This document shows positions 1-7,055 of a DNA stretch of 32,545 nucleotides, piece after piece. The stretch lies in contig JAKCCV010000028.1 in the NCBI GenBank assembly GCA_021838785.1, positions 1 through 32,545 of the forward strand. Reading direction: 5' to 3'. Positions within the stretch are counted from its first letter, which is position 1. Every line of letters starts with the position of its first letter. The translations under genes and the position numbers were made by a program. This DNA comes from Acidobacteriota bacterium. GTDB taxonomy: Bacteria; Acidobacteriota; Terriglobia; UBA7540. A model generated the notes under the pieces. The model had not been told where the DNA came from, searched no databases, and was given only the letters and a program-made list of their open reading frames with translations.

Positions 1-2
1 TC

Positions 3-158
3 CAGATCTTTGCCTACGTTTTCTCTGCTCTTGTCGCCCTGGTTATTGCTATCCTCTGGCGCTTCAACCGCAGCATATTCCCCCGCCGACGCGAGATCTG
101 GAACCGCTCCTTCATGTGCCGACGCTGTGGCGCAATTTTCCAAGCCTCCGCTTTTTAA
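3..158 (+). CDS. Partial membrane protein with C-terminal zinc-ribbon knuckle
   Basis: Only the last 51 residues are in the window; the gene begins upstream. The frame opens with a hydrophobic segment (IFAYVFSALVALVIAIL) that looks like a transmembrane helix. It is followed by a basic stretch (RRREIWNR) and a single CxxC knuckle (MCRRCGAIF), then a stop. It lies 26 bases before the excisionase-like gene on the same strand and may belong to the same integrated element. The function is not recognised. The frame choice rests on the helix plus basic cytoplasmic tail pattern; the two other forward frames give nothing protein-like. Confidence 0.5.
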   Translation, partial: QIFAYVFSALVALVIAILWRFNRSIFPRRREIWNRSFMCRRCGAIFQASAF

Positions 159-184
159 CCGCAATCAGAGGGGGTCATAACGCA

Positions 185-451
185 ATGCCAGTCCAACTAA
201 AGCTCGACGATTTGATAGACTTGCTTGCGGAGCGATTGGCCGAAAGAGTTGAAGCTAAGCTCGGCGATTCCAAAGCGAGCGCCGGTTCTCGTTTGCTCCC
301 GGTCGAGCAGGCCGCATCGTATTTAGGAAGGTCGGAAGACGCAATCCGCCATTTGATCGCTTGCGGCAAGTTGCCGGTGGTCAGGGCAGACAAAAGAATT
401 TTCCTGGGTATTCAGGACCTGGACAGGTGGATCAGTGAGAACAAGCAATAA
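185..451 (+). CDS. Excisionase-like helix-turn-helix DNA-binding protein
   Basis: The protein is 88 residues. The N-terminal part is charged and probably helical (LDDLIDLLAERLAERVEAKL). The C-terminal half (LLPVEQAASYLGRSEDAIRHLI through IFLGIQDLDRWISEN) has the shape of the MerR-like HTH_17/excisionase family: an HTH with AASYLGRSEDAIRHLI, a short wing, and a final DLDRWI helix. The start at 185 is preferred over an upstream in-frame ATG at 116 because it has an AGAGGGGG ribosome site about 11 bases ahead and begins where family similarity begins. Such genes commonly sit directly upstream of a tyrosine integrase and control excision of an element. Here the downstream gene is the disrupted integrase, which fits. 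Confidence 0.75.
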   Translation: MPVQLKLDDLIDLLAERLAERVEAKLGDSKASAGSRLLPVEQAASYLGRSEDAIRHLIACGKLPVVRADKRIFLGIQDLDRWISENKQ

Positions 452-520
452 CCCACGTGGCACAGATCTGGGGAAGCGCTGTTCCCTCATTGCGATTCCC
501 GTAGACCGGAGATATGGCTT

Positions 521-563
521 TGTCAATCTGATTTGGCCCCTTTTGATCATCTGATCTGGCCCC
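521..563. repeat. IS21-type terminal repeats (one element end)
   Basis: Starting at TGTCAATCTG, the motif ATCTGAT(T/C)TGGCCCC occurs twice, at 526-540 and 549-563, 23 bases apart. Multiple short direct repeats inside a terminus beginning TGT are characteristic of IS21-family ends. The istB remnant pointing toward this end supports the assignment. The matching opposite end is not visible, so the element is incomplete. Confidence 0.6.
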
Positions 564-629
564 ACCTAACTTATTGATCTTTCGTGGTGCCTTTCCTTTC
601 TTAATTCCGGGTCTTTGGTGTTGCCTTGT

Positions 630-706
630 TTCCGCTGGGGCTGGAGCGAAGCCCTGCGGAGCCCGAAGGGCGGAGCGTCTAGGGCGAAGCGACAGGCCCA
701 GCGGAA
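630..706. repeat. 77-base imperfect GC-rich inverted repeat
   Basis: The outer arms TTCCGCTGGG (630-639) and CCCAGCGGAA (697-706) are perfect reverse complements. The interior holds a small hairpin core GCCC-GAA-GGGC (661-671) and imperfect GCGAAGCCC/GGGCGAAGC arms. It lies just beyond the istB stop codon, between the gene and the IS end. It could be a transcription-termination structure of the IS or an independent REP-like element. Confidence 0.6.
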
Positions 707-725
707 AAGCGCCGCCGCGGATCCG

Positions 726-1022
726 TCACGTCGTCCTCTTCTGCCGCTTCTCCACCGTCCGCCGGAAGCGGTACGAGTCGTTGCCGGTCTCAATGATATG
801 CGCCCGGTCGGTAACCCGATCCAGAAGGGCCTTGCACAGCCGGGCATTCGGAATCACTTGCGTCCACTCCGAAAAGGGCAGATTGGTGGTCATGACCACC
901 GCCGCCTTTTCGGCCCGTTCAGCAATCACTTGGAACAAGAACTCTGCGCCTACATCGGCCAGCGGCACGTACCCCACCTCATCGATGGCAATCAACTCAT
1001 ACCGGGCCCAGCGGGCCAGCAC
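726..1022 (-). pseudogene. istB: IS21-family istB ATPase, C-terminal remnant
   Basis: The translated remnant contains [16 protein letters not shown], matching the Walker B region of IstB (ARYDLLxIDExGYxP). It continues with [26 protein letters not shown] (the sensor-1 TTNLPFxEW motif) and [25 protein letters not shown], the typical IstB C-terminus. IstB is the AAA+ helper that activates the IstA transposase and is normally about 250 residues. Only the last about 98 remain, and the Walker A part is missing. In-frame sequence stays open only slightly further upstream before merging with the integrase remnant on the other strand. It is therefore non-functional, left by a deletion that also removed istA. 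Confidence 0.8.
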
Positions 1023-1025
1023 GCG

Positions 1026-1808
1026 GAATACGTGGCGTTATGCCAGGCATTACCTGATGAGGTGAAACCCATTCTCACTTTCGCCTACTACACTGGCTGC
1101 CGACGGGGAGAAATCCTGTCCTTGCAATGGACCGAAGTCGATTTAGCGAGGAGAATCGTCCGGCTTGAACCGGGGACTACGAAAAACGACCAACCGCGCA
1201 ATCTCCCGCTGGTTGCCGAGCTCTATGAAATGCTCGCAATACAAAAAGACATTCGCGATACAAAGTATCCCGACTGCCCTTGGGTTTTCTTCCGAGGAGG
1301 CAGACCGATCCGTGACTTCAGGGGCGCGTGGGAAGCGGCATGCAATGCTGCCGGCCTCGCCGATGCCGAGGGAAAGCCCACGCGAATTTTCCACGACCTC
1401 AGGCGGACCGGCGTTCGCAATCTCGTGCGCGCAGGAGTGTCGGAACGAGTGGCTATGCTGATTTCGGGTCACAAGACTCGATCGGTGTTCGAGCGTTACA
1501 ACGTCGTCAGCGAGCGCGATTTGCAAGAGGCCGCACGTCGGCTCGAAAACTACATCGAAGAGCTAAAAGCGATCGATGGTCAGCCCGCTTTGGGCACACC
1601 TAAGGGCACACCTGCACCATTTCTGGGTAATCGGAGGCATTTCGAAAATTGCAAGTCGTTGAATGCTAGAATACTTAGACGTTATGCGAAAGTGGCGGAA
1701 TTGGCAGACGCGCCAGACTTAGGATCTGGTCCCGCAAGGGGTGGGGGTTCGAGTCCCCCCTTTCGCACCAGAATATCCACCCAGCCAAGCCCAAACCCGC
1801 GCCGCTAG
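1026..1808 (+). pseudogene. Tyrosine recombinase (phage/island integrase), N-terminally truncated
   Basis: The catalytic domain is intact in sequence: TGCRRGEIL (first catalytic Arg), FHDLRRTGVRNL (HxxR), SGHKTRSVFERY (second His and the Tyr nucleophile). The N-terminal arm- and core-binding domains are absent. They are replaced at about 1022-1032 by the istB remnant on the opposite strand, although the frame happens to stay open upstream. An ATG at 514 with GGAG four bases before the codon, seven bases before the IS21 end, is probably the original integrase start. At the 3' end the frame stays open through the whole tRNA-Leu gene to a stop at 1806-1808, so the natural C-terminus is unclear and the boundaries given are approximate. 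Probably inactive, unless a shortened product is made. Confidence 0.75.
1686..1770 (+). tRNA. tRNA-Leu (anticodon UAG)
   Basis: The acceptor stem GCGAAAG (1686-1692) pairs with CTTTCGC (1760-1766), followed by discriminator A and an encoded CCA. The anticodon arm is CCAGA-CTTAGGA-TCTGG, giving anticodon TAG, which reads CUA/CUG leucine codons. The variable arm is long (CCCGCAAGGG), as expected for a class II tRNA. The T arm is GGGGG-TTCGAGT-CCCCC. All bases of a complete gene are present. It abuts the integrase remnant, and tRNA-Leu genes are frequent attachment sites. Confidence 0.96.
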
Positions 1809-1866
1809 GCCAGATTCTCGCGCTCCCACCAAACCGCTGGAAATCCGCCCACCAGAAAGGAAAACC

Positions 1867-1968
1867 ATGTTCCGCAGCACGGAAGAATTCCTACGCCTAA
1901 CCCAGAACGACGCCAAACTGAAGTTCGCCGGGCTCACCGAGGAGATACTCAACCCCACCAACCCCTAA
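1867..1968 (+). CDS. Possible 33-residue small protein
   Basis: An ATG at 1867 is preceded by AGAAAGGAAAACC, an acceptable ribosome site. It encodes a short amphipathic, charged peptide (MFRSTEEFLRLTQNDAK...ILNPTNP). A stem-loop follows the stop within a few bases. No family is recognised. It could equally be a remnant of element DNA downstream of the tRNA. Confidence 0.25.
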   Translation: MFRSTEEFLRLTQNDAKLKFAGLTEEILNPTNP

Positions 1969-1971
1969 CTT

Positions 1972-1989
1972 GTGGGTAAATCTACCCAC
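1972..1989 (+). terminator. Stem-loop GTGGGTA-AATC-TACCCAC
   Basis: A perfect 7-bp stem with a 4-base loop sits four bases after the stop of the possible small protein. There is no T-run, so intrinsic termination is uncertain. The stem could also be a recombination or protein-binding palindrome near the tRNA. Confidence 0.35.
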
Positions 1990-2004
1990 CGGAAAAGAGC
2001 GGAA

Positions 2005-2127
2005 ATGAAGAAAGCCATCCTCGCAGTGTCCACCACGCTCCCCGGCTTGCCGCCTCCCGCTCGGGCGCAGAACCGTCACCCGTCGAGTTCCTTGGTCGGC
2101 TTCGAGGGTTACCTTATCGGGATTTAA
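2005..2127 (+). CDS. Possible short exported peptide or gene remnant
   Basis: This is a 40-residue frame starting MKKAILAVSTTLPGLPPPARAQ, which resembles a signal peptide with an ARA-Q cleavage site. Only about 18 residues follow before the stop. A purine-rich GGAAAAGAGCGG precedes the ATG. The very short mature part suggests either the degraded 5' end of a secreted-protein gene or a chance frame. Confidence 0.25.
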   Translation: MKKAILAVSTTLPGLPPPARAQNRHPSSSLVGFEGYLIGI

Positions 2128-2415
2128 GACCTCGCTTCGCAGCTGTCACAAAATCTTGCGATGGCCCCGTTCGGCAGAATGTCCTTCGATGGAGTTGGCA
2201 GTCGAGCCGTAAAGAATTCCTACTGCGCTTCGGGGCAGCCTGTCTCACAACACCCGATTTTGGCGCTCGGCTTGGTGAGTTATCAAGGAACGGCCATGGG
2301 CTGGCGTGCAGCTGGCCTGATGTGCTATGGTGGCAGTACCGGGGTAGCTTTAGGACGCATCGAGGCAAACAAGTGTCCGCGGCGGCGAAGTCCATTTTCG
2401 AAGGAGGAAATTCCC

Positions 2416-2775
2416 ATGAATAAGATGATGGTTTCACTTGCGGTGCTGGTGGTGTCGGCCGGGATTTTGTTACCGGCAAACGCGCGGGCGGCAGGAGCAT
2501 CCGCGGCCCGGCACGTCTATTATGGAAACATCAGCGACTCGATGTGCGGAGCGAAGCACATGATGGGCAACGCGCACCAATGCACGCTTTCGTGCGTCAA
2601 AGGCGGGGCGAAATATGTTTTCGTGACTGGCGGCCGAGTGGTTAAAATCGCCAATCAGAATTTTGCGAGCCTCCCGCGTTTTGCCGGCGAGCACGTGAAG
2701 GTCATGGGCACGCGCCATGGCGGCAGCATCACCATTTCTCAAATCGCACCGGTTGCCTCGCGTCAGCGGAAATAG
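2416..2775 (+). CDS. Small secreted Cys-containing protein (DUF5818-like)
   Basis: The 119-residue product begins with a clear signal peptide (MNKMMVSLAVLVVSAGILLPANARAAG; cleavage near residue 24-27). The mature part has YYGNISDSMCGAKHMMGNAHQCTLSCVKGGAKYVFVTGGRVVKIANQ, then FAGEHVKVMGTRHGGSITISQI. The SDSMCG...HxxCTxxCVKxGAxYVxV pattern with three cysteines and a small beta-barrel-like tail resembles a family I associate with Acidobacteriota (DUF5818-like); its role is unknown. The start at 2416 is fixed by a strong AAGGAGG at 2401-2407. An ATG at 2161 in the same frame has no ribosome site and would hide the signal peptide. An extended -10-like TGCTATGGT lies near 2325. Confidence 0.8.
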   Translation: MNKMMVSLAVLVVSAGILLPANARAAGASAARHVYYGNISDSMCGAKHMMGNAHQCTLSCVKGGAKYVFVTGGRVVKIANQNFASLPRFAGEHVKVMGTRHGGSITISQIAPVASRQRK

Positions 2776-2851
2776 CGGGTCGTGGGGGCGCGGCGGTGGA
2801 CGGCGCAAGTCGGGGGCACCGTTGGAGTCCTCTCGCTGTGACCACTGAAGG

Positions 2852-3835
2852 CTAAAATTGGGCGTTGCTCACCTCGACAACCGCCTTGAAGCATTTGGCG
2901 TCCGATGCAAGTCGGGCAAATTGCTCAGGAACTTCCGCCAGAGGGATGCGGTGCGTAATCCAAGCAGAGACGTCGAGCGCCCCTTGCTCCATCAGGTCAA
3001 TGAGCCGCGGAAACTGGTGAACGCTGTTGCGGGAGGCCAAAAGCGTCACTTCGCGGCGATGGAAGAGCGAATCGTCGAGGGCCACCGAGTCTTGCGTTAA
3101 ACCGACAAATACGAGACGCCCTCCGTGCGCCACGCGAAGCAGGCTCTGCGCCATGGCGCCTGCGTTTCCGGTGGCATCGAACACCACGTCAGCGAGCGTG
3201 GAAGGTGCTTTCTCAAGGGTGGCAAAGCCGAACTGTGCCGCCAAGGCCCGACGCGCGGGGTTGACATCAAGCAGCTCAACCTCCGCACCCGCCAGCCGCG
3301 CCGACAGTGCCACCGCCATGCCAATCGGCCCGGCACCCACTACCAACGCTGTTTCTCCGCGGCTGAGGCCGCTGCGGGCCACGGCGTGCGCGCCCACCCC
3401 GAGCGGCTCGACCAAGGCCAGTCGGTCCCAGTTGAGCGTATTTGACTTGTGGAGGGACGCCAGCGGCAGGGCCATCCACTCCTGCATCCCGCCGTCCGTG
3501 TGAACGCCCAGCACCTCAAGCTTCTCGCAACAATTCGTTTTGCCCCGCCGGCAGGCCCGGCATTGCCCGCACGACCGATAGGGCTCGACGGCGCAACGGT
3601 CGCCCGGCGCGAGACCCCGATCGTTCGGCGGGCACTCCACAATTTCTACACTGAACTCGTGGCCTAGAATTCTTGGAAAGTTAAAGAACGGCTGATGCCC
3701 AGCGAAGGCATGGAGGTCGGTGCCGCAAATGCCGACGCGGTGAACCCGTACCAGGGCTGCTCCGGCGGCCGGCTCCGGCGGTGGAACCTCGCGCATCCGC
3801 CAGCGTCCGGGCTGTTCCAGCACCAATTGCTTCAC
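2852..3835 (-). CDS. Zinc-dependent medium-chain alcohol/polyol dehydrogenase
   Basis: This is a 327-residue MDR-family oxidoreductase. The GroES-like N-domain carries the catalytic zinc ligands in VGICGTD (C37) and GHE (H59, E60). A structural-zinc lobe has the C-x2-C-x2-C-x7-C set (C89, C92, C95, C103). The Rossmann domain has VVGAGPIGM at about 165-173, then an acidic residue after the second strand (LLDVN), which suggests NAD(H). Overall similarity is to sorbitol/threonine/L-galactonate-type dehydrogenases. The exact substrate cannot be read from sequence. The start is a GTG with AAAGGA upstream. It is transcribed alone or after the zinc-ribbon gene lying 28 bases upstream, so the two may form an operon. 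Confidence 0.85.
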   Translation of the reverse strand: MKQLVLEQPGRWRMREVPPPEPAAGAALVRVHRVGICGTDLHAFAGHQPFFNFPRILGHEFSVEIVECPPNDRGLAPGDRCAVEPYRSCGQCRACRRGKTNCCEKLEVLGVHTDGGMQEWMALPLASLHKSNTLNWDRLALVEPLGVGAHAVARSGLSRGETALVVGAGPIGMAVALSARLAGAEVELLDVNPARRALAAQFGFATLEKAPSTLADVVFDATGNAGAMAQSLLRVAHGGRLVFVGLTQDSVALDDSLFHRREVTLLASRNSVHQFPRLIDLMEQGALDVSAWITHRIPLAEVPEQFARLASDAKCFKAVVEVSNAQF

Positions 3836-3862
3836 GGTGTCAAATCCTTTCTCTCATTTCTT

Positions 3863-4033
3863 TTACGAGCTGCAGCAGGTATCCTCACCAGGTGATGCAG
3901 CGGCCACCGTTTTGCTCAGCGCCGCGCCGCATCGCGGGCAGGGCGGCAATAATTGCCTTTTTTTCACGGCGAGCGTGTGACCACATTGGGAGCAACGATA
4001 AAGCCCATCTTCCGTCACCAGGCACAGCGCCAT
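3863..4033 (-). CDS. Small zinc-ribbon protein
   Basis: The 56-residue product is MALCLVTEDGLYRCSQCGHTL... with a second knuckle CPRCG about 20 residues later and a C-terminal tail ending in DTCCSS. Two CxxC pairs separated by a basic/hydrophobic spacer make a rubredoxin/zinc-ribbon fold likely. The start at 4033 is chosen over one 26 codons upstream because GGGGAGG (4041-4047) sits seven bases ahead of it. It is co-directional with, and 27 bases from, the alcohol dehydrogenase, possibly in one transcript. Function unknown; nucleic acid or metal binding are both possible. Confidence 0.6.
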   Translation of the reverse strand: MALCLVTEDGLYRCSQCGHTLAVKKRQLLPPCPRCGAALSKTVAAASPGEDTCCSS

Positions 4034-4221
4034 GGCCGAACCTCCCCATCTTCCGTTTTGCCTCATTGTATCCTCAATGTCTTCATCGAGTGCCAAGAAT
4101 CGAGGTTGCATGGAGAGGAACCTCTGGCTGTCAAGAGGCCCAGCAGCCTCTAATGAGCTCTCAACCCCAGAGTTGACTTTGGGTTGTCAAGGTTCTTCGG
4201 CTCAGTGTAAGTTCTCAAGGC

Positions 4222-4998
4222 ATGGGACAAGCTCAACGCAACCTTCGACTGCTGGTGGCGTATGACGGCACCGACTTTTTTGGCTGGCAACGGCAGCCCA
4301 ATCGGCCCACTATTCAAGGGCTGCTCGAGCAGAGCCTGAAAGTGATCTTGGATGAAGAGGTTGTTCTTCACGGTTCGGGTCGCACCGACGCCGGCGCGCA
4401 TGCCGCCGGACAAGTGGCCAATTTTCTGACATCCCGCCGTATTCCTTGCAGCAACCTGCAAGAAGCGTTGAACAATGCCTTGCCTTTTTCGGTGCGCATT
4501 CGCCGAGTGGACGAAATGGCGGCGGACTTTCATGCCCGCTATTCCGCTCGCTCCAAAACCTATCGGTATCGCATTAGCCAGCAAGCGGTGTGCTCGCCGT
4601 TTGTTGCGCGATATGCTCATCATTATCCGTACCCGCTCGACGTTGAGAGGATGGATCGGGCGGCACGGCTCCTCGAAGGCACGCATGATTTTACCTCGTT
4701 TGCGGCTGCTGGGGATATGGATGAAGATGAGGCGCCAAAGCAGGGCAGTGCCGTTCGGCAGATTTCCCAGTCGCGAGTGACGCTGAAGGAGAGGCTTCAA
4801 CTGGTTGTTTATAGCGTCCAAGGGAGCGGCTTCCTCCGCCACATGGTGCGGAACATCGTTGGCACGCTAATCGAAGTAGGCCGCGGGAATCTCGCTCCAG
4901 AGGAGATGGCTCGAATCCTTTCGGCGCGCAACCGCTCGCTCGCCGGCCCTACCGCACCGGCTCGCGGACTCTGCCTCATGAAGGTCGTATATGACTGA
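4222..4998 (+). CDS. truA: tRNA pseudouridine(38-40) synthase TruA
   Basis: The 258-residue product has normal family length. The N-terminal RLLVAYDGTDFFGWQRQPN is the classical TruA opening. GSGRTDAGAHAAGQVANF carries the catalytic Asp (D56). KTYRYRI, DFTSFAA and GSGFLRHMVRNIVGTLIEVGRG are all diagnostic. The enzyme isomerises U38, U39 and U40 in the anticodon arm of tRNAs. A close AAGG precedes the ATG. It is divergent from the zinc-ribbon gene and convergent with the metalloprotease gene, hence probably monocistronic. The leader holds two overlapping hairpins (see findings). Confidence 0.97.
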   Translation: MGQAQRNLRLLVAYDGTDFFGWQRQPNRPTIQGLLEQSLKVILDEEVVLHGSGRTDAGAHAAGQVANFLTSRRIPCSNLQEALNNALPFSVRIRRVDEMAADFHARYSARSKTYRYRISQQAVCSPFVARYAHHYPYPLDVERMDRAARLLEGTHDFTSFAAAGDMDEDEAPKQGSAVRQISQSRVTLKERLQLVVYSVQGSGFLRHMVRNIVGTLIEVGRGNLAPEEMARILSARNRSLAGPTAPARGLCLMKVVYD

Positions 4999-5079
4999 AG
5001 TTGGGGGACGCGCGGCTTGTTGAGAACACATGACCTTTCGTCTGAATCCGGCGGCGAGCCGTGCTCAGCGTTTGGCCGC

Positions 5080-6150
5080 TTAGTAGAATTTGCCCGTGTA
5101 GTTGGTGGGGTTCGCAAGTTTACCGGAGCAGAGCCGATCTATAGTAGGGTCGCAACAGGGCTCCGAGTTTTCTCCATAGCCGCACGACCAGCCGGAAAAA
5201 TCGCCGAGCGTATAAAGGCCGACGCTTTCGTTCGGCGCCAGCGGCAGAACCAGCAGATTGTAATTGCCGGGAGGAACACCCAATATGTTAAACGTTCCAT
5301 CCGAATTCGTCAGGCGATCCATGATGACGTTGCCGGTGGAGACATCCACGACGAGCACCTGGGCGGCAAAGGCTCCCGTGCCGGCCAACTCTACCGTCCC
5401 CGAGAGGTCGCCGGTCGAAGCCGCAAAGTTTGGCGAAGGATAAAGAAAGGCAATGCCCAAAAGATCGTCCAAGGATAAGGAGGTGCGATTGCCGGCAGCC
5501 GTGGTGTCGCCGAAAGGGAACATCACGGCGTCCGCCAAGCCGCTATGATCCAAGCCCAGCAAATGACCAATTTCGTGCAAGGCAACGGATTCCAAGACAA
5601 ACTGATTGGGGCCCGGGGAGAGTGAGGTCGTGAACTGGATTTGAGGATTAAACTCGATGTCGGCGTCAACCAACTGCGATGGAAGCACGCTGGTTTCTTG
5701 CTGGCCATTGCACGAATAGGTGGTTCCGGCCGGTGAAACCGTCGAGATTTCGGTAAAGGCGATCGTGCCGGTGGGGAAGTCCGCGGTGTTCGTATCGGTA
5801 AATCCGATGACGTTCTGGCAATCGTTAGCGTTGGGAGCGGTGAGGTTGCTTGTTCCGGCATCGGTTGCCTTCAAATCCGTCAATACGAGGTTGTTGAACG
5901 GCGCCGGCGTGTTTTCCCACATGGAGAACGCATTGTCAATGACCTGTTGGACCGTATCACCGCCCGTGGTCGAGATGTTGGTGCCGGTCGTCGGGTTGAC
6001 GTAGTAGGTAACGCTGTCATTGGGCCATCGGCTCGGCTGAGGCGTTCCACTCACGTCATCCTGAAACGGATTATAAGCCAGGGCCATGCAGGAGACGGAG
6101 AACAGGGCAACCGCTAACAACCATCGCCTGGCTACCGATGGGCAATTCAT
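5080..6150 (-). CDS. Secreted matrixin-like zinc metalloprotease with CarboxypepD_reg domain
   Basis: This is a 356-residue exported protein. The signal peptide spans residues 1-25 (ends CMALA). A metzincin active site, HEIGHLLGLDH, lies at 192-202 with zinc-binding His192, His196 and His202 and catalytic Glu193. It is followed by a Met-turn (AVMFP, 208-212) and the SLSLDDLLGIAFLYP helix typical of M10-like peptidases. Residues about 246-320 form a carboxypeptidase-regulatory-like beta domain (GDLSGTVELAG...NSDGTFNILGVPPGNYNLLVLP). The tail is cysteine-rich (SWSCGYG, PCCD, RLCSG). GAGGAACG lies before the ATG. It is the last gene of a tight three-gene operon, six bases after the previous stop. 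The substrate is unknown; extracellular protein degradation or processing of its operon partners is possible. Confidence 0.8.
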   Translation of the reverse strand: MNCPSVARRWLLAVALFSVSCMALAYNPFQDDVSGTPQPSRWPNDSVTYYVNPTTGTNISTTGGDTVQQVIDNAFSMWENTPAPFNNLVLTDLKATDAGTSNLTAPNANDCQNVIGFTDTNTADFPTGTIAFTEISTVSPAGTTYSCNGQQETSVLPSQLVDADIEFNPQIQFTTSLSPGPNQFVLESVALHEIGHLLGLDHSGLADAVMFPFGDTTAAGNRTSLSLDDLLGIAFLYPSPNFAASTGDLSGTVELAGTGAFAAQVLVVDVSTGNVIMDRLTNSDGTFNILGVPPGNYNLLVLPLAPNESVGLYTLGDFSGWSCGYGENSEPCCDPTIDRLCSGKLANPTNYTGKFY

Positions 6151-6156
6151 CGTTCC

Positions 6157-7053
6157 TCACCTCACCTGAGCAATCATGGAGCGGCCGAGAAGCTGGGTGT
6201 TGGCCGCCTGCTCGCTCGTGGCCTGGATCCTGACGCTCTCGCCGCGGATCGTGACTTCATTCCAGAAAATCTGCCACTGCGGACCGACCCGTTGCGCCAA
6301 TCCCTCGATGCGGCTGCCGGCAGGAATTACGACGCCATGGCTCGGGAATAAATCCAATAGCGTATGTCCTTCGATCCCGAAGCGTCCCACACCACGAAAT
6401 GATGTCCGGTCAATGACCACGGGAATCATCGTGCCGGGGGGGATCGAAATCGGCTGGGAGAGCACGCGGGTAATGGCGGCGTCGAATTCGCCCAAGGTGG
6501 GCGTCGGGCCAATCTGTTGGCTTTTTTCTCCGAGGGGCAGAGTCCCAAAGGGCAGGCCGAGGCGCGCCACTCCTGTTTTCCCGCTAAAGACGCGGTAGGC
6601 CCCTTGCGCCATGCCGACAGGAAGATAGCGTCCCTTGGGACCCGGCTCCAAAAACAGGACATACTGGCCGGTAGGACGAAAGTGGACGGTGCCCGGAACC
6701 AGAACGTGAAAATGACCGATCGTGCCACCAGGTTGCTGAATCACCACCGTTGAAGAAGGATGGCCCTTCAGCGTTTCCTCAACGGAGACCGTCGTGAAAG
6801 TGAAGATTCGTGTGTGTTGGGCATTCCAACGGGTCACCTGCGAAGTGACCCTGCCCCGAACAATCACCGTGGCCGCCTGCGCAAGCTGCGCCAGGCTCAT
6901 GTGGACCAAGGTCGTGGCATCACCCGCCGAACTGAGAAGAAAAGCCGCGCACAACGTCAGCGTCGCTACGCGGACGCGCCGCGAGGTGAACCGCATCGGG
7001 AAAGAACGTCGAAGCAGCCGAGCTTCCCGCAGGACGAGTTTGCGCAATTTCAT
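6157..7053 (-). CDS. Secreted protein of unknown function, partner of the metalloprotease
   Basis: This is an about 298-residue exported protein. After a basic N-terminus there is a hydrophobic stretch (VATLTLCAAFLLSSAGDA) that looks like a signal peptide or anchor. The mature region contains AATVIVRGRVTSQVTRWN, IFTFTTVSVEETLKG and VIQQPGGTIGHFHVLVPG. This is a pattern I have met in secreted proteins encoded next to matrixin-like proteases, but no biochemical role is known to me. The second half (about 200-300) is a beta-rich region (GTMIPVVIDRTSFRGVG...). Starts at 7068 (GTG), 7059 (GTG), 7053 (ATG) and 6996 (ATG) are possible. The first three overlap the upstream stop region or lie right after it, implying translational coupling. 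Confidence 0.6.
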   Translation of the reverse strand: MKLRKLVLREARLLRRSFPMRFTSRRVRVATLTLCAAFLLSSAGDATTLVHMSLAQLAQAATVIVRGRVTSQVTRWNAQHTRIFTFTTVSVEETLKGHPSSTVVIQQPGGTIGHFHVLVPGTVHFRPTGQYVLFLEPGPKGRYLPVGMAQGAYRVFSGKTGVARLGLPFGTLPLGEKSQQIGPTPTLGEFDAAITRVLSQPISIPPGTMIPVVIDRTSFRGVGRFGIEGHTLLDLFPSHGVVIPAGSRIEGLAQRVGPQWQIFWNEVTIRGESVRIQATSEQAANTQLLGRSMIAQVR

Positions 7054-7055
7054 CC

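Noticed and set aside
615-1808. A single 397-residue protein read across the istB antisense, the integrase and the tRNA.
   Set aside because: Its first third is the reverse strand of a recognisable istB and its last part is a tRNA gene; only the middle is a real recombinase domain.
4150-4842. A 230-codon minus-strand frame opposite truA.
   Set aside because: Antisense shadow of truA; no family signature.
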